From the IMG/VR virus record IMGVR_UViG_3300043466_001944, positions 1 through 20,949 of that record: 20,949 bases of DNA. The stretch is one strand, 5' to 3'. The translations under genes were made by a program, and so were the position numbers. The stretch comes from a virus. Numbering within the stretch: the stretch's first letter is position 1; each line of letters starts with the position of its first letter. Below, piece after piece: positions 8,210 through 13,909 of the stretch. The notes beneath the pieces are model-generated. The model was not told where the DNA came from and searched no databases. It saw only the letters and a list, made by a program, of their open reading frames with translations.

Positions 8210-8249
8210 AATCCTTCTTGCAGCTAAAATTGAAACTACAAGAAGGATT
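8210..8249 (-). repeat. 11-bp perfect inverted repeat in a gene gap
   Basis: AATCCTTCTTG at 8210-8220 pairs with CAAGAAGGATT at 8239-8249 around an 18-nt loop. It lies between the stop of the 199-residue gene and the ATG at 8200. There is no U-tract after it on the minus strand, so it is not a typical terminator. The downstream arm contains AAGAAGG, which resembles a Shine-Dalgarno sequence and would be hidden in the stem. Confidence 0.6.
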
Positions 8250-8264
8250 AAATTAATTTTGAAA

Positions 8265-8864
8265 TTAATCTGGGAATGTATTTAAATAACCCCTGAGGTC
8301 TTGCGGAGTATCAAATGAAATTAGATAGCTTCCATCATTTGCAAAAAACTTAATAATTGAACCTTTTTGAATCCCATTTACATTCAAATTTGGATATGGA
8401 CTTGTTGCATTGGGCCACGGGAAAAAATGTTGTTCAATTGTGAATTCACCCCTTTTTGAAAGAAGCTTATTGGTTGGAGTAGCATAATAAACTGGACTGC
8501 TTAGGTTATCCCCTTGACCTGCTAATAAAGTCATTAAAACGCCATCAATAATTGAATTATCTTCTGGATTTCTGTTGAAAAATGTCAATGCAGCCGAAAT
8601 TGTATTTACGTTACCCGGTATGTCAATCAACCATTGTTTTTGAAAATGATTGCTTCCAGATGGAACAAAATTAACCATATAACCTCTTATGGTTAATGAT
8701 AATTCCGAAACGTAAAAATCTCTTGCCTCAACCCAAAAGGTTTGATTTAATGAAATGGGTTGTTCGGGTATCCCACCGCTTGGTATTGGCTGAACTGTAG
8801 GCCCAGTAACCGAATTTCCTTGCCCGTAAAAAAAAGGACTAACGCAATTGCCGATGTATGCCAT
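8265..8864 (-). CDS. unknown protein of the packaging-tail module
   Basis: This 199-residue protein has no membrane span or signal peptide. The N-terminal 35 residues are Gly/Pro/Ser-rich and probably flexible; the rest is a mixture of beta strands with many aromatic and Asn residues, which suits a virion structural protein. I do not recognise the family. Its ATG overlaps the stop of the preceding gene (TAATG), so the two are translationally coupled. By position, between terminase and tail chaperone, it could be a head-tail connector or tube component, but no motif supports a choice. Confidence 0.7.
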   Translation of the reverse strand: MAYIGNCVSPFFYGQGNSVTGPTVQPIPSGGIPEQPISLNQTFWVEARDFYVSELSLTIRGYMVNFVPSGSNHFQKQWLIDIPGNVNTISAALTFFNRNPEDNSIIDGVLMTLLAGQGDNLSSPVYYATPTNKLLSKRGEFTIEQHFFPWPNATSPYPNLNVNGIQKGSIIKFFANDGSYLISFDTPQDLRGYLNTFPD

Positions 8865-9352
8865 TATTGTTGATTGTTTAAAGCTTGTAAAAATGTAAGT
8901 TCGTCAAATTGATTCTGTTGCTCATTGAGAGCAATTGAAACGTAGTTAATGTTTGTATTCATGTCTTCAGGAATAACTGTGTAAAAGGCATTCACAAAAG
9001 CAACCGTCTCATCTGTTGATCCGTTTGCAATATTGAATGAAATGCAATTATACATCTTTCCGTCAACTGCAACAAAATTCAATTCCTGCAAGGATGGACT
9101 CAAAAACCTGATTTCATACGGGCCACCATAGGATGAGAAGAACCCTTCGGGGATTGCTGCCGTTTCAACATTGATCTCAACGTGAGTACCACCGAGTACA
9201 TCCAAGGTCTGATATGTCACGTGGCCTTGTCCGTTCTTGATCCTGACTTTAATCTGGTCCTCCAGGTATCCAATTGGAACGTAGATAATCAAATCCTCAA
9301 AGCAACTAATCAGAGGCTCACAGATGGAGTAACACGTATTGCAGCAGTTCAT
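8864..9352 (-). CDS. Cys-rich N-terminus protein after the terminase
   Basis: I choose ATG 9352 (162 residues) rather than the TTG at 9361, because the ATG follows an A-rich ACAAA leader 5 nt after the terminase stop. The first 17 residues hold five Cys (3, 4, 7, 11 and 17), a CC-x2-C-x3-C-x5-C pattern that could bind a metal or form disulfides. The remainder is beta-rich without membrane segments. I recall similar Cys-tipped small proteins next to terminase genes in Bacteroidota phage genomes, but no function is known to me. It is coupled to the next gene by a TAATG overlap. A virion accessory role is inferred from position. Confidence 0.65.
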   Translation of the reverse strand: MNCCNTCYSICEPLISCFEDLIIYVPIGYLEDQIKVRIKNGQGHVTYQTLDVLGGTHVEINVETAAIPEGFFSSYGGPYEIRFLSPSLQELNFVAVDGKMYNCISFNIANGSTDETVAFVNAFYTVIPEDMNTNINYVSIALNEQQNQFDELTFLQALNNQQ

Positions 9353-9357
9353 TTTGT

Positions 9358-10656
9358 TCAATCAATTTCGTAATCGTTTGCAATTTCGTGAAAATTAGTG
9401 AAAACAAAATATCTGAACTCATCCAGACTGTGCGATAGGTTCGGGTTCTTCAGCTTCCAAGGGTCAAGGCTTCCTTTCCGGTCTACCTGTGCTTGTTTTA
9501 AATCTTCGATGAGCAGATCATTTTCTTCAGCTATCCTGACATTACAACGCTGAAGGACCATGTTGGTGATGACTCTGGACTGGATGTGTGACGGGTTCGC
9601 AGATGCGACCTGGATTTGCATATCATTCAATTGCAGATGCGATTTAATAGCCGTGTAGGCTGAGATGTTATCAGATGTGAATGCTGATTTGTTTTGACCA
9701 GATGCATCCCCGTTGATGATGAACTTTGCTTTTGGGAATTCAGCTCGGATTGTTTCACAAAGGATTTTCAGATCCCCGATTCGGTAGGTCTTGATCTTGT
9801 TGATGGTGGCGTAATACTTTTGGCCTTTGATGTTCTTCAGGAACTGATAGACTCCGCAGGTGTTGGTCACGTTAAAGTCAAATGAAAGGTAGATTTCAAA
9901 CTGAGGATTGATGTTGATCCTGCCCTTTACAACGTGCTTGTCGGCTTCGAATGAATAGGCAAAGGTTGAATCAATGTCTTCAACCCCCCAATCGCCCAAG
10001 GCCCAAACCTTGTACCTTCTCTCGCCTTCCATCCCGTGACCTTTGATCCTTAGAAGGCGTTCGTGTAGTGCATCCCGGTCAATGGTGTAATTATCCCAGA
10101 AGGTTGACTTGTGGAACAGGCAATCCGGTTTGTCTTTGTTTTCGTCAACTTCCCGTTTCAACCAATGATTGATTGATTCAGGATTCCAGTCCATTATGAG
10201 CGATATGGGAACGCCTGTTTCCCCTCGTAGGGTTGTGTCGATGTAATCAACATCTTCCCGTGTAAACTGATTGGCCTCGTTTAACCAGGCAATGTTAGCA
10301 CCTTCCACACCTTTACCCTTTTCGGCCTTGTCCATTCCCAGACCCCTGAACCAATTACCCGTGTGCTTATTGATGATCTCAAAGTGATTCTTGCGGATGA
10401 TAAAATCATTCTTGAAGTTCTTGTAAATTAGGTTCGTGAGCAGAGTAAAGGTAGAACCCTCGATGTCTGAGTAAACCTTTCTGGAATGAATCACATTGAA
10501 CTGGTAAGGCTGAAAGGAATGGTAGATTAGCTTTCTGGCTATGTTGTGACTCTTGGCTGATTGTCTTGTGCCATAGTGGCCTTCCTTTGTGTAGAGAGTT
10601 TCTACGAAAGGCCAGTACCATTGCAACCACCATTTACGGTCGAATTCGTAATTCAT
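9358..10656 (-). CDS. terL: terminase large subunit
   Basis: TerL is the ATP-driven motor and nuclease that packages DNA into the prohead. The 432 residues show an N-terminal ATPase with a Walker A variant GTRQSAKS (29-36), typical of phage terminases, and a Walker B-type segment NIAWLNEA (121-128) with the catalytic Glu. The C-terminal RNase H-like nuclease shows acidic residues in SFDFNVT (Asp260) and INGDASG (Asp317), and a late SLDEFRYFV motif. Length and order match PBSX/Terminase_3-type proteins. It follows the small subunit after 36 bp. An 8-bp inverted repeat ends on its start codon and could hide it. No portal gene follows, which is unusual. Confidence 0.93.
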   Translation of the reverse strand: MNYEFDRKWWLQWYWPFVETLYTKEGHYGTRQSAKSHNIARKLIYHSFQPYQFNVIHSRKVYSDIEGSTFTLLTNLIYKNFKNDFIIRKNHFEIINKHTGNWFRGLGMDKAEKGKGVEGANIAWLNEANQFTREDVDYIDTTLRGETGVPISLIMDWNPESINHWLKREVDENKDKPDCLFHKSTFWDNYTIDRDALHERLLRIKGHGMEGERRYKVWALGDWGVEDIDSTFAYSFEADKHVVKGRININPQFEIYLSFDFNVTNTCGVYQFLKNIKGQKYYATINKIKTYRIGDLKILCETIRAEFPKAKFIINGDASGQNKSAFTSDNISAYTAIKSHLQLNDMQIQVASANPSHIQSRVITNMVLQRCNVRIAEENDLLIEDLKQAQVDRKGSLDPWKLKNPNLSHSLDEFRYFVFTNFHEIANDYEID

Positions 10657-10688
10657 TTGCTAATTTATTTCGGGGAAAAGTTAGCAAA
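10656..10688 (-). repeat. inverted repeat overlapping the terL start
   Basis: On the minus strand TTTGCTAA (10688-10681) can pair with TTAGCAAA (10663-10656) around a 17-nt loop. The second arm includes the first base of the terL ATG. It lies in the terS-terL gap and could form a translational hairpin or a protein-binding palindrome. There is no U-tract. Confidence 0.55.
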
Positions 10689-10692
10689 CAAA

Positions 10693-11109
10693 CTATTTTT
10701 CTTCTGGTGGTTCTGGTCCGGTTATTCGAACAGTAAGTTCTGGCGGTGTTGTTTCGATCTCTTGCTTGTCTCTCCATTCTTGCATGAATCGGTTTTTCAT
10801 GTTGAAAATCCAGACCGATGCGTTCAATTTGCGTTCTTTGGTGTTCCAAGAGCCGTCTTCTTCCTTGGTTGATTCCTTGGTATCGAACAGACCATCAATG
10901 CCTTGTTGCTCCCAGAAGAGCCTTGATTTTTCAACCCCTATTTTTTTGGAGTCAAGAAAATCTGGATTTACTTTCTCCCAATCGTAGATGGTTTGTTTTG
11001 AAACACCTAAAAATCCGGCAAAAGACTCATAAGAAAGTCCCTTTGCCATGTGTTGAATTAACAAATCGCAATATCGCTCTTCATAGATTGAGGGCCGTCC
11101 TAATGCCAT
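10693..11109 (-). CDS. terS: terminase small subunit
   Basis: TerS recognises the packaging site and regulates the large subunit. The 138 residues begin with GRPSIYEERYCDLLIQHMAKG, then a helix-turn-helix, SYESFAGFLGVSKQTIYDWE (about 26-45), as in the DNA-binding domain of many small terminases. The central part is a charged helical region suited to oligomerisation, and the C-terminus is Pro/Glu-rich. It sits directly upstream of terL in the same direction. A small hairpin with a GAGA tetraloop lies in the 47-bp gap upstream. The assignment rests on the HTH and on terL adjacency. Confidence 0.85.
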   Translation of the reverse strand: MALGRPSIYEERYCDLLIQHMAKGLSYESFAGFLGVSKQTIYDWEKVNPDFLDSKKIGVEKSRLFWEQQGIDGLFDTKESTKEEDGSWNTKERKLNASVWIFNMKNRFMQEWRDKQEIETTPPELTVRITGPEPPEEK

Positions 11110-11156
11110 AATTATAATTAAGTAGTGCCGTTCTCACGGTAAATGATTTGAATTGA

Positions 11157-11315
11157 CTATTTCTTCTTTGTCGGCTTCTTTGCGGTCTTTGCAGACACTT
11201 TGAAGTCCTTTGCTGACGGTGCGGCCTTTGATCCAACACGGTTCATCTTCTCACCTGATCCGGCTTCAATGCGTTTCTTCTTTGCATTGATGTTAGCGTA
11301 TAATCCTGGTTTCAT
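11157..11315 (-). CDS. 52-aa Lys-rich small protein
   Basis: A short frame from ATG 11315 to TAG 11157 encodes 52 residues. It starts MKPGLYANINAKKKRIEAGSG and ends TAKKPTKKK. About one third of the residues are Lys or Arg. I recall MKPGLYANI-type small basic proteins from many phage genomes, usually close to terminase or structural genes, with no established function. It lies four bases after the stop of the next Lys-rich gene and 47 bp before terS, so it is part of the same transcript. Nucleic-acid binding is plausible from charge alone. Confidence 0.75.
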   Translation of the reverse strand: MKPGLYANINAKKKRIEAGSGEKMNRVGSKAAPSAKDFKVSAKTAKKPTKKK

Positions 11316-11319
11316 TTTT

Positions 11320-11550
11320 TTAAGTTCGTTTAAATTTGACTGCCTTTGATTTTACTGATTTCTTGCCTTCACAACCCCAAGCTTGGCGGCTTAGGTCATT
11401 CGGGCAGGGTGGATTCTTGCACTTCTTTATGCCGGCTGATCTGGCACAATAGGAGTCACCTTTTGGAGTTCCGGGTGCGATGGAGTAACCCTTCGCCCCG
11501 AACTTAACGGTCTTGTCTCCTATCGTCTTTTTGAACTTCTTTTCAGCCAT
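11320..11550 (-). CDS. 76-aa basic Cys-containing small protein
   Basis: I start this gene at ATG 11550 (MAEKKFKKTIGD), not at an upstream non-ATG codon near 11610, because the stop of the preceding gene lies at 11552 and the ATG follows two bases later. The 76 residues include YSIAPGTPKGDSYCARSAG, KNPPCPNDLSRQAWGCEGKK and four Cys, and the protein is strongly basic. I know the GDSYCARS / NxLSRxxWxCxG pattern from small phage proteins of unknown function, including marine phages. The four Cys could bind zinc. It is the middle one of three consecutive Lys-rich genes. Confidence 0.75.
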   Translation of the reverse strand: MAEKKFKKTIGDKTVKFGAKGYSIAPGTPKGDSYCARSAGIKKCKNPPCPNDLSRQAWGCEGKKSVKSKAVKFKRT

Positions 11551-11551
11551 A

Positions 11552-11698
11552 CTACATCTTCTTCTTGCTTGTCTTCTTTGCCTTACCTGCCGTGCTGAGT
11601 GCGATTGCAACGGCTTGCTTCTGCGGCTTCCCTGACTTCATCTCTGATTTGATATTGGATGAAATGGTCTTAGCTGAACTTCCTTTTTTTAGCGGCAT
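11552..11698 (-). CDS. 48-aa Lys/Ser-rich small protein
   Basis: An open frame from ATG 11698 to TAG 11552 encodes 48 residues starting [20 protein letters not shown], followed by [19 protein letters not shown] and a Lys-rich tail KKTSKKKM. The pattern [20 protein letters not shown]...[11 protein letters not shown] is one I recognise from very common small phage proteins of unknown function. The last codons overlap the start region of the next gene (TAG-T-ATG). A terminator and a -7-like element lie directly upstream, so this may be the first gene of its transcript. Confidence 0.8.
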   Translation of the reverse strand: MPLKKGSSAKTISSNIKSEMKSGKPQKQAVAIALSTAGKAKKTSKKKM

Positions 11699-11715
11699 AA
11701 TTGAAATCGTTTTTG

Positions 11716-11723
11716 CAAATATA
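11716..11723 (-). promoter_or_regulatory. possible -7 promoter element
   Basis: TATATTTG on the minus strand matches TAnnTTTG and is followed by CAA, as in the stronger promoter at 18067. No TTTG or TTG is found at the right distance upstream, where the terminator stem lies. The ATG at 11698 follows 17 nt later. Support comes from the -7 motif and position only. Confidence 0.3.
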
Positions 11724-11746
11724 AAAAAACCCTCAATTAAGAGGGT
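11723..11746 (-). terminator. terminator overlapping the stop codon of the 56-aa gene
   Basis: The minus strand reads ACCCUC, a 6-nt loop UUAAUU, GAGGGU, then a run of U (11729 to 11723). The UGA stop of the 11733-11903 gene is partly in the loop and partly in the 3' arm of the stem. It separates the 56-aa gene from the Lys-rich genes. Confidence 0.7.
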
Positions 11747-11903
11747 CTTGTTTTTTCAGTTCTGAAATCATGTTTCGAATTGCTAGTTTTAATCTGGCTT
11801 CATGAATGAGAGGCACACGGAAGGCGATTGTTGTGGTTGGCTCTCCAGACTTTCGACCGCATCCGGATTTACGAGGGCCGTCTTTTGGGATTCCTTTAGG
11901 CAT
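11733..11903 (-). CDS. 56-aa putative ribbon-helix-helix-like protein
   Basis: The 56 residues begin [20 protein letters not shown], a basic Gly-rich arm, then [20 protein letters not shown] and a second helix ending at Leu55. A short strand (TTTIAFRV) followed by two helices is the layout of ribbon-helix-helix DNA-binding proteins, and [15 protein letters not shown]-type N-termini are common in small phage regulators. The identification is weak because the protein is short. The ATG overlaps the 3' end of the upstream gene by eight bases. The stop lies inside the terminator hairpin. Confidence 0.65.
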   Translation of the reverse strand: MPKGIPKDGPRKSGCGRKSGEPTTTIAFRVPLIHEARLKLAIRNMISELKKQDPLN

Positions 11904-12114
11904 TGATTAAATCAGATCGTGTGATAGTATATCCTTGCTTTCTAAATTGGCGATAATCACCGGATGAGATGCATTGACAATTGTCAGGCAAACCACCGAG
12001 GTATTTGATTGCGGCCTCTGGATTACCGAAGGCTTTATCTCCGGCTGATTTTAGAACTTCCAATGTGTTGGCGTTCTGGTCGATTTTTACGATGAATGGA
12101 ATGAAATTTTGCAT
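11896..12114 (-). CDS. 72-aa protein of unknown function
   Basis: The protein has 72 residues with no membrane span. It reads as a short beta segment (FIPFIVKIDQ), a helix around 27-40 (NPEAAIKYLGG), and a C-terminal part with CQCISSGDYRQFRKQGYTIT. I do not recognise the family. It overlaps the next gene by eight bases, so the pair is probably co-translated. The ATG at 12114 follows a leader with a run of A. Confidence 0.65.
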   Translation of the reverse strand: MQNFIPFIVKIDQNANTLEVLKSAGDKAFGNPEAAIKYLGGLPDNCQCISSGDYRQFRKQGYTITRSDLINA

Positions 12115-12149
12115 GGTTATTTTTTTTTTGATTGTTAGAAAATGAGGGG

Positions 12150-12365
12150 CTAAATCCAGATTAAGATATCAATTACCTCTTTCAATGCTTTTATACCGCC
12201 TAAAGGGTAGTAAGGCGTATTTTCGTTAGGCAAACATCCTTTTTGACCTAATTCATTAATTGCATAGAACCTTGTAGAATTTGCTTTACCTGTAAAAGTG
12301 TTAATAAAAAACTTGTTTCCTGTTTCTTTGGCAAATTTTACTTTGAGGCCATTTGATGTTGTCAT
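12150..12365 (-). CDS. 71-aa protein of unknown function, first gene of the leftward late module
   Basis: I choose ATG 12365 (MTTSNGLKVKFAKETGN, 71 residues), since extension upstream needs a TTG start. The protein is basic at the N-terminus and beta-rich, with RFYAINELGQKGCLPNENTP in the middle and a hydrophobic C-terminus EVIDILIWI. No known domain is recognised. It is the first leftward gene after the divergent gap, and the A-rich sequence ACAAAAACAAAAAAAGAC precedes its start. A -7-like TATGTTTG lies at 12434-12427 about 60 nt upstream, without a clear -33 element. Confidence 0.6.
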   Translation of the reverse strand: MTTSNGLKVKFAKETGNKFFINTFTGKANSTRFYAINELGQKGCLPNENTPYYPLGGIKALKEVIDILIWI

Positions 12366-12426
12366 GTCTTTTTTTGTTTTTGTTGCTGTTTGTTGAGACA
12401 AATTAAATACTTACTTTTCAATTCTG

Positions 12427-12434
12427 CAAACATA
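12427..12434 (-). promoter_or_regulatory. possible -7 element for the leftward packaging module
   Basis: The minus strand reads TATGTTTG, a match to TAnnTTTG, in the gap between the divergent genes starting at 12365 and 12530. The sequence 19 bp upstream is AATA rather than TTTG. The whole gap is very AT-rich, so a chance match is possible. Confidence 0.35.
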
Positions 12435-12494
12435 TTTGAAAAGAAATGTAAAATATTTTTCAATTATTTTTTATCCGTCTGATTTTCAGGGCGT

Positions 12495-12525
12495 TTTGAT
12501 TACATAATTTTTAGGTTAAAATTTG
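12495..12525 (+). promoter_or_regulatory. probable promoter of the lysis cassette
   Basis: TTTG at 12495-12498, exactly 19 bp, then AAAATTTG at 12518-12525: one mismatch to TTTG-N19-TAnnTTTG. Only CCTT separates it from the endolysin ATG at 12530, so the transcript would begin at or very near the start codon. Confidence 0.5.
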
Positions 12526-12529
12526 CCTT

Positions 12530-12889
12530 ATGGTACTGAAACATTTCACTCTCGCTGAATTCGATTCGAAGGATGCTCCTGGTTCTGGTTCACAAATGCA
12601 GCCTGATTTTTTGATAAAACTTGACAAGGCCCGTTCATTGTGCGGAATTCCTTTTAAGATAAATTCAGGCTTCAGGACTCCGGCTCATAACAAGGCGGTC
12701 GGTGGTGAACCGAATTCATCGCATACCAAAGGTTGGGCGGCTGACATCGGGTATTCGTCAGGAACGGAAGGATACAGGATTCTTTGCTCACTTCAGGCGG
12801 TCGGGTTTAACCGGATTGGGATTTACAAATCATTTATTCACGTTGACTGTGATCCTGCATTACCTTCGCACGTTATTTGGTCGAAATAA
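12530..12889 (+). CDS. endolysin, peptidase M15 family
   Basis: This 119-residue protein matches the zinc D-Ala-D-Ala peptidase fold of the M15 family (Peptidase_M15_3 type), which cleaves peptide bonds in peptidoglycan. The zinc ligands are visible as SSHTKGWAAD (His65, Asp72) and IHVDCD (His104), with the supporting INSGFRTPAHNKAVGG segment at 44-59. The N-terminus (KHFTLAEFDS) is typical. There is no signal peptide, so export to the periplasm would need the holin. It is the first gene of a four-gene rightward cassette; its stop overlaps the next ATG (TAATG). The start is fixed by the promoter directly upstream. Confidence 0.92.
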   Translation: MVLKHFTLAEFDSKDAPGSGSQMQPDFLIKLDKARSLCGIPFKINSGFRTPAHNKAVGGEPNSSHTKGWAADIGYSSGTEGYRILCSLQAVGFNRIGIYKSFIHVDCDPALPSHVIWSK

Positions 12890-13227
12890 TGAAGATACTA
12901 ACCACATTCGTTTGCAACCTGCGGCAGGATTCGTTTCATGCCGTTGGTGATCAATGCTCGTATTGGTCAATGAGAATGATGTATTCACTCGCTGATGTGA
13001 ATATAAGTTTCTCATCGGTCGAAGGCTTTCTGTTTTATCACGGTTGGCTGATCCTGCTTGTTTGGCGTTGCTTCAATGCTAGTTTGGACACCTACAAACG
13101 GGTCAGGGATGTGAGTAAGCCAGAATGGGAAACCCAGATCAAACCTTTGATTTTAAAGGATGCGATCCGGCAACGCAGATTGTCACTCTGGAATAGATTT
13201 TTAAAATTTATTAAATCAATTTTATGA
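12889..13227 (+). CDS. single-pass membrane protein of the lysis cassette
   Basis: I start at ATG 12889, which overlaps the endolysin stop, giving 112 residues. The central segment, about residues 46-63 (VEGFLFYHGWLILLVWRCF), is hydrophobic with aromatic residues and forms one likely membrane span; the C-terminal third is strongly basic (RQRRLSLWNRFLKFIK), consistent with a cytoplasmic end. I do not recognise a family. Its place directly after the endolysin and before two further membrane proteins suggests a lysis role such as holin, antiholin or endolysin partner. The next gene overlaps by four bases (ATGA). Confidence 0.7.
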   Translation: MKILTTFVCNLRQDSFHAVGDQCSYWSMRMMYSLADVNISFSSVEGFLFYHGWLILLVWRCFNASLDTYKRVRDVSKPEWETQIKPLILKDAIRQRRLSLWNRFLKFIKSIL

Positions 13228-13535
13228 AATACGTTATCATCGGCTTATCGGTCCTTGCAATGGGCCTTGGTGGCATTGAATATCAAATTCAGTCCAACAT
13301 TCAGAAACGCACCAAGATTGACCGCAAGGTTGATTCATTGATGTTGGTTCAGTCGGTCAGAATCCAGGTATTGCAGAATAACAATGATTCATTGGCTCAT
13401 CAGATTCATGATCTGGCCTTGTGCGTTCAGTACCTTGATTCTGTTAATCTGGCGAAAGGGCCAAAGTCAGAGAGGGCAGAAAAACGAGGTCGATTTATTG
13501 GCGGACTGATCAAGGGATTATTCCCTGGTCTGTAA
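13224..13535 (+). CDS. i-spanin-like membrane protein
   Basis: The 103 residues start with one N-terminal membrane segment (YVIIGLSVLAMGLGGI, about 3-18), followed by a long heptad-rich helix (about 25-75, with KVDSLMLVQSVRIQVLQNNN) and a basic Gly-rich C-terminus. An N-terminal anchor plus periplasmic coiled coil is the layout of inner-membrane spanins (Rz-like). No outer-membrane lipoprotein partner (Rz1) is evident inside or next to it. It overlaps the gene before (ATGA) and after (TAATG). Spanin function is inferred from topology and context. Confidence 0.6.
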   Translation: MKYVIIGLSVLAMGLGGIEYQIQSNIQKRTKIDRKVDSLMLVQSVRIQVLQNNNDSLAHQIHDLALCVQYLDSVNLAKGPKSERAEKRGRFIGGLIKGLFPGL

Positions 13536-13753
13536 TGACCTTCCAGAGGTGGATGGAAGCGATAACCTTTGCCGTTGTCACTCTGATGACGGCAGGGCTT
13601 CTATTCGGCCTTGGATGGCTCTATAAATTCGAAAAGGTAGACAAGTCTGATGCTATACTGATCTATGTCCTTGGTCAGTTTATAACAGGCTTTTGGGATT
13701 TGGTCAAAAAACGGAATCGGATAGAATCCCAACCACCGACAAAGGTTGAGTAA
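13535..13753 (+). CDS. holin candidate with two membrane segments
   Basis: The 72 residues hold two hydrophobic segments, about 9-30 (AITFAVVTLMTAGLLFGLGW) and 41-56 (ILIYVLGQFITGFWDL), separated by a short charged loop (KFEKVDKSD), and end in a basic tail (KKRNRIESQ). Two spans, small size and a charged C-terminus fit a class II holin, which makes the lesions that release the endolysin. It is the last gene of the cassette and overlaps its neighbour by one base. No convincing rightward terminator follows; the hairpin after it points leftward. The preceding single-pass protein is the alternative holin. Confidence 0.6.
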   Translation: MTFQRWMEAITFAVVTLMTAGLLFGLGWLYKFEKVDKSDAILIYVLGQFITGFWDLVKKRNRIESQPPTKVE

Positions 13754-13778
13754 AAAAGCCCCCACCAATGGCAGAGGC
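13752..13778 (-). terminator. Rho-independent terminator of the leftward replication/lipoprotein transcript
   Basis: The minus-strand RNA pairs GCCUCUGCC with GGUGGGGGC (nine pairs, three of them G-U, 3-nt loop) and ends in six U (13757-13752). On the plus strand the G-U pairs become mismatches, so it acts leftward. It lies after the tRNA-like element and overlaps the end of the lysis cassette. Confidence 0.65.
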
Positions 13779-13802
13779 ATTTACCTTTTCAACCCATATA
13801 AG

Positions 13803-13877
13803 CGGTGGAGTCCGGAATCGAACCGGAATAGCAACCACACGGGCCTCGGCCTCCTTGCCTCATTACGCCCCTCCACC
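13803..13877 (-). tRNA. tRNA-like element without recognisable anticodon arm (possibly degenerate tRNA)
   Basis: The minus strand begins GGTGGAG and ends CTCCACC plus G, a perfect 7-bp acceptor stem. The T arm is canonical: TCCGG, loop TTCGATT, CCGGA. Total length is 75 nt, normal for a tRNA. The 43 nt between them do not fold as D and anticodon arms: I tried each 5-bp stem with a 7-nt loop and none works with T at position 33. Instead GGGC can pair with GCCC and GGC with GCC as one stacked hairpin. A GAGGCC hexamer is duplicated in tandem. CCA is not encoded. It may be a pseudo-tRNA or a tRNA mimic. No decoding identity is claimed. Confidence 0.5.
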
Positions 13878-13881
13878 ATTT

Positions 13882-13897
13882 GCCCGTCTTTCCGGGC
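13882..13897 (-). repeat. GC-rich hairpin between lipoprotein gene and tRNA-like element
   Basis: GCCCG and CGGGC pair around a 6-nt loop, 12 bp after the lipoprotein stop and just before the tRNA-like element on the minus strand. No U-tract follows in either direction. It could protect the 3' end of the mRNA or mark an RNA processing point. Confidence 0.5.
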
Positions 13898-13909
13898 TGT
13901 CATTAGGTG

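Noticed and set aside
10561-11111. Several open frames on both strands over terS and the terL start
   Set aside because: They overlap terS/terL in other frames, have odd compositions rich in Phe, Ser and Arg, and lack leaders; terS and terL are recognised by motif.
12366-12401. Upstream TTG start extending the 71-aa gene
   Set aside because: The ATG at 12365 has a good A-rich leader; the extra residues are low-complexity Gln/Thr/Lys and need a non-ATG start.
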